A stretch of DNA of 6,512 nt from Bacteroidota bacterium (lineage in GTDB: Bacteria; Bacteroidota; Bacteroidia; Cytophagales; Cyclobacteriaceae). A program made the position numbers and the translations under genes. The DNA lies in the NCBI GenBank assembly GCA_003242315.1, contig QGUY01000225.1, positions 1 to 6,512 of the forward strand, written 5' to 3'. Of this stretch, positions 1 through 5,844 are shown one piece after another; within the stretch, counting starts at the first letter, position 1; each line of letters opens with the position of its first letter. Under the pieces are notes generated by a model that was not told where the DNA came from, searched no databases, and was given only the letters and a program-made list of their open reading frames with translations.

Positions 1-312
1 TACGAGGAAATCATAAAATTCAAACAAATCATGCGGGATAATAAATCGCGCTTGCGGTCGTTAATTAAGGAGCTTCCGGACGAGCAGAAGCAGGTCCTGA
101 TTATGCGACACTATCTACAGATGAGTTTTCAGGAAATAGCGGACCGCACCGGCGTGAGCATCAACACCGCGTTGGGCAGGATGCGGTACGCGCTCATCAA
201 TCTTAGGAAGAAAATGACAAAAACCAGAGCCTATGACAAAGACGTTTACCGAGCGCGATTTGATCAGGTATTTATACCACGAGACATCGGAGAAAGAGGA
301 GAAGGAACTTAG
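1..312 (+). CDS. ECF-type RNA polymerase sigma factor, C-terminal part (region 4)
   Basis: The frame is open from the first base of the window, so the gene starts upstream and only its last 103 codons are seen. Sigma-70 region 4 (sigma4.2 helix-turn-helix, which binds the -35 element) covers about residues 15-72 of the fragment: the segment LIKELPDEQKQVLIMRHY is followed by SFQEIADRTGVSINTALGR and RMRYALINLRKK, the usual order for ECF sigma factors. Region 2 is outside the window. The family's similarity stops around residue 72. The remaining ~31 residues, up to TAG at 310-312, are rich in charged residues and lie out of frame over the start of the next gene, so they may be a poorly conserved overprinted tail. 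An ATG at 31 is only an internal methionine. The next gene, in frame +2, is probably co-transcribed. High confidence in the family, none in the regulon. Confidence 0.9.
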   Translation, partial: YEEIIKFKQIMRDNKSRLRSLIKELPDEQKQVLIMRHYLQMSFQEIADRTGVSINTALGRMRYALINLRKKMTKTRAYDKDVYRARFDQVFIPRDIGERGEGT

Positions 313-463
313 TAACGCCCTCCTCTGCGATTCAGAACTGCGGGCGCTGTACAATGAGCTCAGCGCCATGAAGAAAATGATGGACGACGCCGTCCTCGAA
401 CCCTCGTCACAAACGGTTCTCAACATCCTCAGCTATGCCCGTGGTGTAAACGCTAAGGATTGA
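233..463 (+). CDS. Small acidic protein paired with the sigma factor (possible anti-sigma or accessory factor)
   Basis: A 76-residue soluble protein with no signal peptide, membrane segment or zinc-binding HxxxCxxC motif. It starts DLIRYLYHETSEKEEKEL (about residues 9-26), then a helix around LLCDSELRALYNEL (30-43), and ends with EPSSQTVLNILSYAR (56-70); it is probably all helical. From memory, small proteins of this design commonly follow ECF sigma genes in Cytophagales and are annotated as hypothetical. The ATG at 233 lies about 80 bases before the sigma stop, so translation is probably coupled; I see no good ribosome binding site. An anti-sigma or sigma-partner role is inferred from position only. 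A strong terminator lies about 50 bases after the stop, which makes this the last gene of the operon. Confidence 0.72.
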   Translation: MTKTFTERDLIRYLYHETSEKEEKELSNALLCDSELRALYNELSAMKKMMDDAVLEPSSQTVLNILSYARGVNAKD

Positions 464-514
464 CGGTTCGCTTCCCACATTGCCGCAAGGCCAGAAAGTC
501 GATTTCAGCTTCAG

Positions 515-542
515 AACCCCCTGCAAGTCAGGGGGTTTTTTT
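515..542 (+). terminator. Rho-independent terminator of the sigma-factor operon
   Basis: A perfect 9-base-pair stem, AACCCCCTG (515-523) with CAGGGGGTT (529-537), encloses the 5-base loop CAAGT and runs into seven Ts (536-542). This is a textbook intrinsic terminator, placed 51 bases after the stop of the small protein gene. It should separate the sigma operon from the glycosyltransferase gene. Confidence 0.92.
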
Positions 543-569
543 ATGGCCTGATACCGTTTTCTTTGTGGG

Positions 570-1757
570 GTGAACGTCGTCATCCTCCATCAGCATTTCA
601 AAGCGCCGGACCGCGGCGGTGCCATCCGGTCCTACTACCTGGCCCGCGCCCTCGTCCGTGCCGGTTGCCGGGTAACCGTGCTGACCGGTCATAATGGCCC
701 CTACCAAAACGAACAGCTCGCAGGTATCGACGTACACTGGCTGCCCGTCGCGTACGACAACAGCTTCGGATTCATCGCCAGGTCGTGGTCTTTTCTTCGC
801 TACATCTTCGAAGTGCGACGCCATAGGCACCTCATTGAAAATGCCGACGTGTGTTACGCCATTTCCGTGCCCCTGACGACAGGCATCGCAGCCGTGCGAA
901 TCCAAAGACGATACGGTATTCCGTTCATTTTTGAGGTAGGCGACCTCTGGCCCGACGCACCAATTCAACTAGGGTTCATCAGAAACAGACTGTTGCAACG
1001 AACGCTATACGCCCTGGAACGCACGATCTACTCCAGGGCCTCAGCGATCGTCGCTCTGTCACCACCCATCCGCGATGCCATTGAAGGAAGGGTAACAGGG
1101 AAGAATATCCATGTCGTCCCCAATATGGCCGACACCCGCTTCTATTTCCCCACCGAAAAGAACCACGACCTTGCCCGGGAATATGGCGTTTCCGGAGACT
1201 TTGTAATCTCCTACTTCGGCGCGTTGGGATATGCCAACGGTCTCGAGTATGTCCTGCATTGCGCTGAAAGTTGCCAGACCAGAAAGATGAACGTGACGTT
1301 TCTGATCTGCGGAGCAGGCGCTGAATCGGTATCGCTGCAGCAAAAGGCGAAAAAACGTTCCCTGAACAATGTGAAATTCATTCCGTTGCAAAATCGCGAA
1401 GGTGTCCGAAAACTGATGAGTATAACGGATGCGGTATTTGTATGCTTCCGCCCTCTACCTGTCCTCGAAACAGGATCACCCAACAAATATTTCGATGGCC
1501 TTGCAGCAGGCAAACTCATCGTACTCAATTTTGGTGGTTGGATTAAAGAGGAAGCGGAGGCGGAGCAATGTGGAATTTATGCCGACCCCCACGATCCCAA
1601 CAGCTTCGCGACCCGCCTGGCCCCTTTCCTTAACGATGCCAGCCTGCTACAACGTTATCAACAGAACGCGCGCAGGCTGGCAGAAAGTAAATATTCAAGG
1701 GAAGAACTGGGCAACCAGTTCGCGGAAATCGTAAAAGCACACGGACGAAGAAAGTAA
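570..1757 (+). CDS. GT4 glycosyltransferase, WbuB/WcaI-like
   Basis: A complete 395-residue retaining glycosyltransferase with two Rossmann-like (GT-B) domains, the usual length for the family. It should move a sugar from a nucleotide-sugar donor to a growing lipid-linked glycan on the cytoplasmic face of the membrane, for example in capsule, exopolysaccharide or O-antigen synthesis; donor and acceptor cannot be read from sequence. The N-terminal domain opens with VVILHQHF and the glycine-containing loop DRGGAIRS (14-21), and carries DLWPDAPIQLG (125-135), typical of WbuB-like GT4 enzymes. The C-terminal donor domain has ISYFGALGYANGLE (213-226) and SPNKYFDGLAAGK (303-315), the counterpart of the family's E-x7-E region, with D309 near the place of the second acid, then NFGGW (320-324). 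No signal peptide. The start is GTG at 570, because an in-frame TGA lies at 549-551 and the first beta strand begins at once. No glycan gene cluster is next to it, so it stands alone here. Confidence 0.9.
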   Translation: MNVVILHQHFKAPDRGGAIRSYYLARALVRAGCRVTVLTGHNGPYQNEQLAGIDVHWLPVAYDNSFGFIARSWSFLRYIFEVRRHRHLIENADVCYAISVPLTTGIAAVRIQRRYGIPFIFEVGDLWPDAPIQLGFIRNRLLQRTLYALERTIYSRASAIVALSPPIRDAIEGRVTGKNIHVVPNMADTRFYFPTEKNHDLAREYGVSGDFVISYFGALGYANGLEYVLHCAESCQTRKMNVTFLICGAGAESVSLQQKAKKRSLNNVKFIPLQNREGVRKLMSITDAVFVCFRPLPVLETGSPNKYFDGLAAGKLIVLNFGGWIKEEAEAEQCGIYADPHDPNSFATRLAPFLNDASLLQRYQQNARRLAESKYSREELGNQFAEIVKAHGRRK

Positions 1758-1763
1758 GCGGTC

Positions 1764-2954
1764 TTATTCCAGCACCCGCTCTACGATCTTGCCGGTTGTC
1801 TTGTTTTTCAGAATGACTTTTTTCGCTCCGTAGTGGGTGAGTTCTTCTTTCACCAGGTAGTGTTCCGCGTCATACGACTCGAGGTGGCTGTCTTTGTGAA
1901 CGCCTGTCTTGCCACGCCATACCTCCAGCTTCACCGGCTCCCACAGTTTGCTTTTTGCCGACGCATAAGCGGCGTCGAGAATGGCGTTGACCACGTAACC
2001 GTCGTAAAACGTTTCGCGCGGTGCACGACCTTGTTCGTAACTTGAGAACATGTCAGTGAACATGTGATTGTACCCAAGATCGTTCACTTCGTCGCCAACG
2101 GGGAAGAGCCAACCGCTTGAGCTTTCTGCTTTTTCTGCAACGTAGTTTGTGCCCTTTCCTGTGGTGAACATCTCGAATCCGGTGCGAAGGAAGTTGTTGA
2201 TCCAGATGGTGCCTTCCGTACCCATCACTTCATCGCGTAAGTCCATGCCACCGCGGAATGTCCAGCTCACTTCAAATTGTCCGATGGCTCCGTTTTCATA
2301 TTTCACCAATGCAATGGCATGGTCTTCCGCATCGATCGGCTTGACCTGGGTATCTGCCCAGCACATCACTTCTACGGGGAGAATATCCTTTCCGATATAG
2401 CAGCGAGCGATCTCAACGCAGTGGCATCCCAGGTCGAGGATCGCGCCGCCTCCTGCCTGTTCCAGGTCCCAGAACCAGTCGCTATGTGGCCCGGGGTGCG
2501 TCTCACGCGACTTCGCCCAGAGAATCCGCCCCAACGCACCGTTGCGTACGGATTCTATGGCTTTGCTGGACTTGGGTGTATACACGAGGTCTTCGAGGTA
2601 GCCGTGAAAGATTCCGGCTTGCTCCACGGCCTTCAGCATGCGCAGCGCTTCTGCAGCATTGCGTCCGAGCGGCTTTGTGCAGATCACTGCCTTCTTGTGC
2701 TTGCAGCACAGCATCACCGCCTCTTCGTGTTTGTGGTTCGGCAACGAGATGCAAACCATCTCCACGTCCGGGTGGGCGATGGATTCTTCCATGTTGGTGG
2801 TGTAGTGGGCTACCCCGTAATCTTCGGCAAACTTCTTTGCACTCTCTTCCCTTCTTGAGTAAATGCTAACGATCTTATCACGGCTTCGTTGCCCTTGTAT
2901 CGAGTCAGCATAAAATCGTCCGATAAAACCGGACCCCAGCATGGCAATTTTCAT
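1764..2954 (-). CDS. Gfo/Idh/MocA family NAD(P)-dependent oxidoreductase
   Basis: A complete 396-residue cytoplasmic dehydrogenase. The N-terminal Rossmann domain shows MKIAMLGSGFIGRFYADSI with the dinucleotide motif GSGFIG (7-12), SLPNHKHEE (70-78) and CTKPLGRN (92-99), where K94 is the expected catalytic lysine; the family's usual EKP is TKP here. The C-terminal alpha/beta domain carries GGGAILDLGCHCVE (168-181), with D174 and H178 in the places of the catalytic acid and histidine. About 50 residues at the C terminus (346-396) extend beyond the usual core and are charged. The family oxidises or epimerises sugars, inositols and similar polyols; the substrate cannot be told. ATG at 2954 begins right at the first beta strand. 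The transporter gene ends 32 bases upstream, so the two form an operon. The stop lies 6 bases from that of the convergent glycosyltransferase gene. Confidence 0.92.
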   Translation of the reverse strand: MKIAMLGSGFIGRFYADSIQGQRSRDKIVSIYSRREESAKKFAEDYGVAHYTTNMEESIAHPDVEMVCISLPNHKHEEAVMLCCKHKKAVICTKPLGRNAAEALRMLKAVEQAGIFHGYLEDLVYTPKSSKAIESVRNGALGRILWAKSRETHPGPHSDWFWDLEQAGGGAILDLGCHCVEIARCYIGKDILPVEVMCWADTQVKPIDAEDHAIALVKYENGAIGQFEVSWTFRGGMDLRDEVMGTEGTIWINNFLRTGFEMFTTGKGTNYVAEKAESSSGWLFPVGDEVNDLGYNHMFTDMFSSYEQGRAPRETFYDGYVVNAILDAAYASAKSKLWEPVKLEVWRGKTGVHKDSHLESYDAEHYLVKEELTHYGAKKVILKNKTTGKIVERVLE

Positions 2955-2986
2955 GATGCGATATTTTTTGTTGTTGAACTCTTATG

Positions 2987-4198
2987 TCAGGCAGCGCCTC
3001 CCGCTTCGGGTTGCGGCTTGATATCACGCTTTTCCCTGAAGAACAGGATGAAGTAAATCAGTACTGCAATGGCAATGTACGTTGGCACCCACCAGATCTT
3101 CGTCCATTGCTGTTGATCGTTGACCGTATAAAAGTCCGTAGCCAGTCCTGAGAACCACGTGCCGATGAACATGCCAACGCCGTATGTGGCAAACGTGAAC
3201 AAACCTTGAGCGGCATTCTTGATTTTTTCGCCCGCCTTCTTCTCAGTGTACATATATCCGGTGACGAAGAAGAAGTCATAGCAAATTCCATGGAGTATGA
3301 TACCAGCATAGAGCATCCAGAGATTGACGTCGACATTGCCGTATGCGAAACAGATGTAACGCAATATCCACGCGGCCATACCAAGGAGCAGCATGTTCTT
3401 TACACCGATGCGGTTGAACAGAAAGGGTATAGCTAAAATGAACACCGCCTCTGAAACCTGCCCCAGCACCATCTTGCTAGCGGCGTTATCCATGCCCATG
3501 TCGTTGAGGAAAATGTTTGCAAATCCGTAGTAGAATGACAGGGGAATGCAGACGAGGATGGCGGCTATGAAGAAGATGAGATACGGCCTGTCCTTAAAGA
3601 GAAGGAACGCAACAGATCCAAAGGCTTCGGAAGCTTTCGCGCTCTTTCCTTTAGGCGGCGTATCGGGGAGGAAGAAGCTGAAAACACCGAGCGCGAATGA
3701 CGCTATCGCAGCCATGTGGAAGGTGTAGGGGCTATTCTCGATGCTTAAGATTCCTATCATTAGCCCCGCCACGATCCAGCCCAGAGTGCCGAACACGCGG
3801 ATCCAGGGAAACTGACGCCCAGGATCCGACATCTGCTGGAATGCGATGTTGTTTGAAAGCGCGATGGTCGGCATGTACAGCAGGGAGTAAAGCAGAATGA
3901 TAATGTAAAAGGCGATAAAGCTGTCGACCTTCGTTGCGTAGTAGAGGAGGAAGGCACCGACGATATGAAGCCAGCCCATGATCCGCTGGGCCGCAAAGAA
4001 ACGGTCAGCGATCATGCCGACAAAAAAAGGCGATACCATTGTCGCGATGGCGAGAGCGCTGTAAGCTGCACCAACCTGGGTGGCCGTGGCGTCGAGATAT
4101 CCCGACATGTAGAAACCCATAGTAACATACCATGCGCCCCATACGAAATACTCGAGGAGCATCATGGCGGAAAGCTTCACAAAGTTCAATGGATTCAT
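2987..4198 (-). CDS. Nucleoside:H+ symporter-type MFS transporter
   Basis: An inner-membrane permease of 403 residues with about 12 hydrophobic segments, roughly at 12-30, 43-63, 73-90, 93-113, 136-153, 160-178, 205-224, 244-262, 268-286, 294-316, 333-353 and 367-387, and a polar loop between the two halves (179-204). WGAWYVTMGFYM near the start, DPGRQFPWIRVFGTLGWI (about 125-142) and ICYDFFFVTGYMYTE (about 305-319) are characteristic of the NupG/XapB group (Nuc_H_symport). The family imports nucleosides with protons, but Bacteroidota members often sit next to Gfo/Idh/MocA dehydrogenases, and here a sugar or sugar-like substrate is equally possible. A GTG at 4204 would add two residues (M-P); I chose ATG at 4198 as the stronger start codon, though neither has a Shine-Dalgarno sequence. 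It is the first gene of the minus-strand operon. Confidence 0.9.
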   Translation of the reverse strand: MNPLNFVKLSAMMLLEYFVWGAWYVTMGFYMSGYLDATATQVGAAYSALAIATMVSPFFVGMIADRFFAAQRIMGWLHIVGAFLLYYATKVDSFIAFYIIILLYSLLYMPTIALSNNIAFQQMSDPGRQFPWIRVFGTLGWIVAGLMIGILSIENSPYTFHMAAIASFALGVFSFFLPDTPPKGKSAKASEAFGSVAFLLFKDRPYLIFFIAAILVCIPLSFYYGFANIFLNDMGMDNAASKMVLGQVSEAVFILAIPFLFNRIGVKNMLLLGMAAWILRYICFAYGNVDVNLWMLYAGIILHGICYDFFFVTGYMYTEKKAGEKIKNAAQGLFTFATYGVGMFIGTWFSGLATDFYTVNDQQQWTKIWWVPTYIAIAVLIYFILFFREKRDIKPQPEAGGAA

Positions 4199-4389
4199 AG
4201 GCACATTTTTCGAGTGGAGAAAGATAGGAGAAGGCTGGGGGTTTCAAAAGTGATTTGTGGAAATTAGTGCAGTGTGTATGCACACATGAAACACACTGTT
4301 ACCGCCCGTTGCCATCCGTTCATTTCTGTTGGAAATCATGTGTGAACTCGCTATCTATGATGACACATTTGCCAATTTTGCCATTGCCA
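4199..4389. promoter_or_regulatory. Divergent promoter region with GTGTG/CACAC inverted repeats
   Basis: This 191-base gap lies between the minus-strand transporter operon and the plus-strand acetyltransferase gene, so it should hold both promoters. Visible structure: CAGTGTGT (4270-4277) and ACACACTG (4291-4298) form a perfect 8-base inverted repeat with 13 bases between; inside it TGTGT (4273-4277) faces ACACA (4282-4286). CACACATGA (4281-4289) is repeated in reverse as TCATGTGTG (4336-4344). This nested symmetry suits a dimeric repressor or activator site, perhaps controlling the transporter operon. No regulator gene is in the window. I could not place a convincing Bacteroidota -33/-7 promoter pair on either strand. 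Confidence 0.4.
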
Positions 4390-4830
4390 ATGGAAGGCTT
4401 TCGCATAGTCAGGTATACGGGCGCACATCGGGAAGGCCTTCTGAAGGTTTGGGAAGAGTCAGTCCTCGCGACCCATGATTTCCTGACTTCCGGCGACTTT
4501 GAAGAAATCAGATCCGCCGTTCACACGGTCGACTTTAATGCATTTGATGTCTACTGCCTGATGGATGAAAGCGAAGTCATCGGGTTTGTTGGGACACACG
4601 ACAAAAAAGTGGAAATGCTTTTCCTGTCGCCCGCCTATATTGGAAGGGGTCTTGGGAAGGAACTCATGACCTTTGCTGTTAAGGACCTAAAGGCGGATAA
4701 GGTGGATGTCAACGAAGACAACAAAAGGGCGGTGAATTTCTACAGGCGGTTCGGCTTTGACGTGTACGAGCGTACAAGCACCGATGACCAGGGTAGAAAT
4801 TATCCGCTGCTCCGAATGAAACTGGCATGA
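4390..4830 (+). CDS. GNAT family N-acetyltransferase, YjaB-like
   Basis: A 146-residue single-domain acetyl-CoA-dependent acetyltransferase, very close in length and layout to E. coli YjaB (about 147 residues). Matching stretches are VWEESVLATHDFL near residue 20-32, the acetyl-CoA pyrophosphate-binding motif A RGLGKELM (around 85-92), VDVNEDNKRAVNFYRRFGF (about 106-124) and the closing DDQGRNYPLLRMKL. YjaB-type enzymes are cytoplasmic and of uncertain acceptor. The frame is open back to about 4255, with ATGs at 4357 and 4360, but that upstream stretch is cysteine-rich and low in family similarity, and EGFRIVRY aligns with the YjaB N terminus, so ATG at 4390 is preferred. No Shine-Dalgarno sequence is seen. 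The stop overlaps the next start (ATGA, 4827-4830), so the two genes are probably one transcription unit. Confidence 0.88.
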   Translation: MEGFRIVRYTGAHREGLLKVWEESVLATHDFLTSGDFEEIRSAVHTVDFNAFDVYCLMDESEVIGFVGTHDKKVEMLFLSPAYIGRGLGKELMTFAVKDLKADKVDVNEDNKRAVNFYRRFGFDVYERTSTDDQGRNYPLLRMKLA

Positions 4831-5129
4831 TCTACATCACTCAACTCATTTACATTGTCCCCGGGCAGGAAAAAGTCTTTGACGAATTCGAAGACGTCGC
4901 CATGCCGATAATTCCAAAATACAATGGCCGCCTGTTGCTTCGCGTCAGACCGGACGAAAGGGCAATCATCGACCACAGCATCGAAAAGCCCTACGAAATT
5001 CATCTTGTCGAATTCGGCTCGGAAGACGATTTCAACAGCTTTATGAAAGACGAGGAGCGCAAGAAATTTCTCCACTTGAAAGAGCAATCCATCAGAGCCT
5101 CCGTGCTGTACAAAGGCGTCCGTCTGTGA
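4827..5129 (+). CDS. DUF1330-like small alpha/beta-barrel protein
   Basis: A 100-residue protein that opens with a beta strand, MIYITQLIYIVPGQEKVFDEFE, followed by a helix and MPIIPKYNGRLLLRVRPDE (26-44), then KPYEIHLVEFGSEDDFNSFM (54-73) and a C-terminal helix. The order strand, helix, IxKYGGRxL, strand and F-x-S-x-E/D-F-x-x-F resembles DUF1330 and related dimeric alpha/beta-barrel (ferredoxin-like) proteins, whose function is mostly unknown. No signal peptide or membrane segment. Its ATG lies within the ATGA shared with the acetyltransferase stop, which points to translational coupling and possibly a shared job. It might instead be placed in the NIPSNAP or antibiotic-monooxygenase-like groups of the same fold; I am sure of the fold class more than of the family. 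Confidence 0.8.
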   Translation: MIYITQLIYIVPGQEKVFDEFEDVAMPIIPKYNGRLLLRVRPDERAIIDHSIEKPYEIHLVEFGSEDDFNSFMKDEERKKFLHLKEQSIRASVLYKGVRL

Positions 5130-5185
5130 CATTCTCTTGCGAATTTTCTGTATCTTAATGCAGCTGCCGTCTCAAAGACCTAATG

Positions 5186-5204
5186 ACGAAAAAGCTTTCG
5201 TTTT
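5186..5204 (+). terminator. Weak candidate terminator after the DUF1330-like gene
   Basis: ACGAAA (5186-5191) and TTTCGT (5196-5201) pair around the loop AAGC and run into four Ts (5201-5204). The stem has only two GC pairs and the T-tract is short, so it may not terminate well. Its position, 57 bases after the stop of the acetyltransferase/DUF1330 pair, is what makes it plausible. Confidence 0.28.
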
Positions 5205-5289
5205 GGATTTCCATTTGTCACAAATTTGCCCCTGTCCGATTTTGAACTACCTATTAATCATTCTTCCCTGCCTTTTGTGTCTTCAAATA

Positions 5290-5425
5290 GTCATCGAGGC
5301 GAGAGCGTTGAAAAAGTTCTTCGCGTTGTTGCGCAACGACAACGACACCGGTAGGTGATAATCGTGTCTGCGAGATGCTTCGCGATCTGCGCCATATTTG
5401 ATTACCTTTCGCTCGCGAAGGGGGA
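5290..5425. repeat. Hairpin-rich intergenic segment, probable dispersed palindromic repeat or structured RNA
   Basis: The gap 5130-5442 (313 bases) has no convincing gene. Its left half, up to about 5290, is T-rich and shows only the weak hairpin at 5186-5204. The right half changes character and holds several hairpins in a row: CGTTGT (5324-5329) with ACAACG (5339-5344), which contains the perfect palindrome GTTGCGCAAC (5328-5337); CACC (5346-5349) with GGTG (5354-5357), nested inside GACAC (5344-5348) and GTGTC (5364-5368); GCGA (5370-5373) with TCGC (5380-5383); and CCTTTCG (5405-5411) with CGAAGGG (5416-5422), one G-U pair. The first part resembles the short REP-like intergenic repeats I know from other genomes; this cannot be confirmed from one copy. 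The last hairpin ends 20 bases before the VOC gene and could affect its expression. Confidence 0.45.
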
Positions 5426-5442
5426 CCCTAAAAGCTTGAACC

Positions 5443-5838
5443 ATGAAAGTATCCTACAAACCCGCTAACTATAACTCGGTGTCTCCGTACCTCATCGTCA
5501 AAGGAGCGCAGAAGATGGGTGATTTCCTCAAAGAACTTTTTGGAGCCACGGAATTGCGTCGTTATGATCGTCCGGATGGAACGGTGATCCACATGGAGAT
5601 GCGCATTGACGACTCGGTGATTATGCTGGCTGATTCAAACGAGAACTATCCGCCAAACAAGCACCTCCTCCATGTTTATGTTCCAGACGTTGACGCAACC
5701 TTTGAAAAGGCGCTGCAGTTGGGATGCAAGGAAATCCAAAAACCAAAGGAACAGGAAGGCGATCCAGACCGCCGTGGTATGTTTGAAGACTTTTCGGGAA
5801 ATACCTGGGCTATCGGTACTCAGGTCCGTGCAGAGTGA
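5443..5838 (+). CDS. VOC family protein, PhnB/glyoxalase-like
   Basis: A 131-residue cytoplasmic protein of the vicinal-oxygen-chelate fold, made of two beta-alpha-beta-beta-beta modules. Module 1 runs from VSPYLIVKGAQKMGDFLKELFGATELRR (13-40, split here only for description) to VIHMEMRIDDSVIML (48-62), and module 2 from LLHVYVPDVDATFEKALQLG (75-94) to MFEDFSGNTWAIGTQ (113-127). H50 and H77 and an acid in FED stand where metal ligands occur in metal-binding members, but PhnB-like proteins vary and the reaction is unknown. The sequence is closest in style to the PhnB / YkcA-like subgroup, not to true lactoylglutathione lyase. ATG at 5443 fits the family start; the leader has no Shine-Dalgarno sequence. 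It seems to be a single-gene unit, convergent with the prenyl synthase gene. Confidence 0.9.
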   Translation: MKVSYKPANYNSVSPYLIVKGAQKMGDFLKELFGATELRRYDRPDGTVIHMEMRIDDSVIMLADSNENYPPNKHLLHVYVPDVDATFEKALQLGCKEIQKPKEQEGDPDRRGMFEDFSGNTWAIGTQVRAE

Positions 5839-5844
5839 GACACA

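Noticed and set aside
528..968. A 146-codon minus-strand frame opposite the glycosyltransferase gene
   Set aside because: It overlaps the terminator and the conserved N-terminal domain of the glycosyltransferase, and shows no family features.
1756..1790. Possible bidirectional terminator between the convergent glycosyltransferase and oxidoreductase genes
   Set aside because: Only a 5-base stem (AGCGG/CCGCT) with a 14-base or longer loop and no T-tract can be drawn; not enough for a call.
2277..2858. A 193-codon plus-strand frame opposite the oxidoreductase gene
   Set aside because: It is antisense to a well-conserved enzyme, and its translation has no recognisable domain; it is a shadow of the codon bias on the other strand.
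4255..4389. In-frame N-terminal extension of the acetyltransferase (about 45 residues)
   Set aside because: The stretch is cysteine-rich and without family similarity, overlaps the inverted repeats of the divergent promoter region, and the YjaB-like domain begins right at the ATG at 4390.
4369..4393. Three TTGCCA units just before the acetyltransferase start
   Set aside because: The copies are few, short and unevenly spaced; part simply encodes Leu-Pro in the open upstream frame. No sign of a phase-variable repeat.
5137..5358. A 73-codon open frame with a TTG start and a hydrophobic stretch in the gap before the VOC gene
   Set aside because: It starts at a weak TTG close behind the preceding gene, has no ribosome binding site or recognisable domain, and its end runs into the palindromic segment, where the reading (FFALLRNDN) is what a repeat would give. 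It is more likely non-coding.
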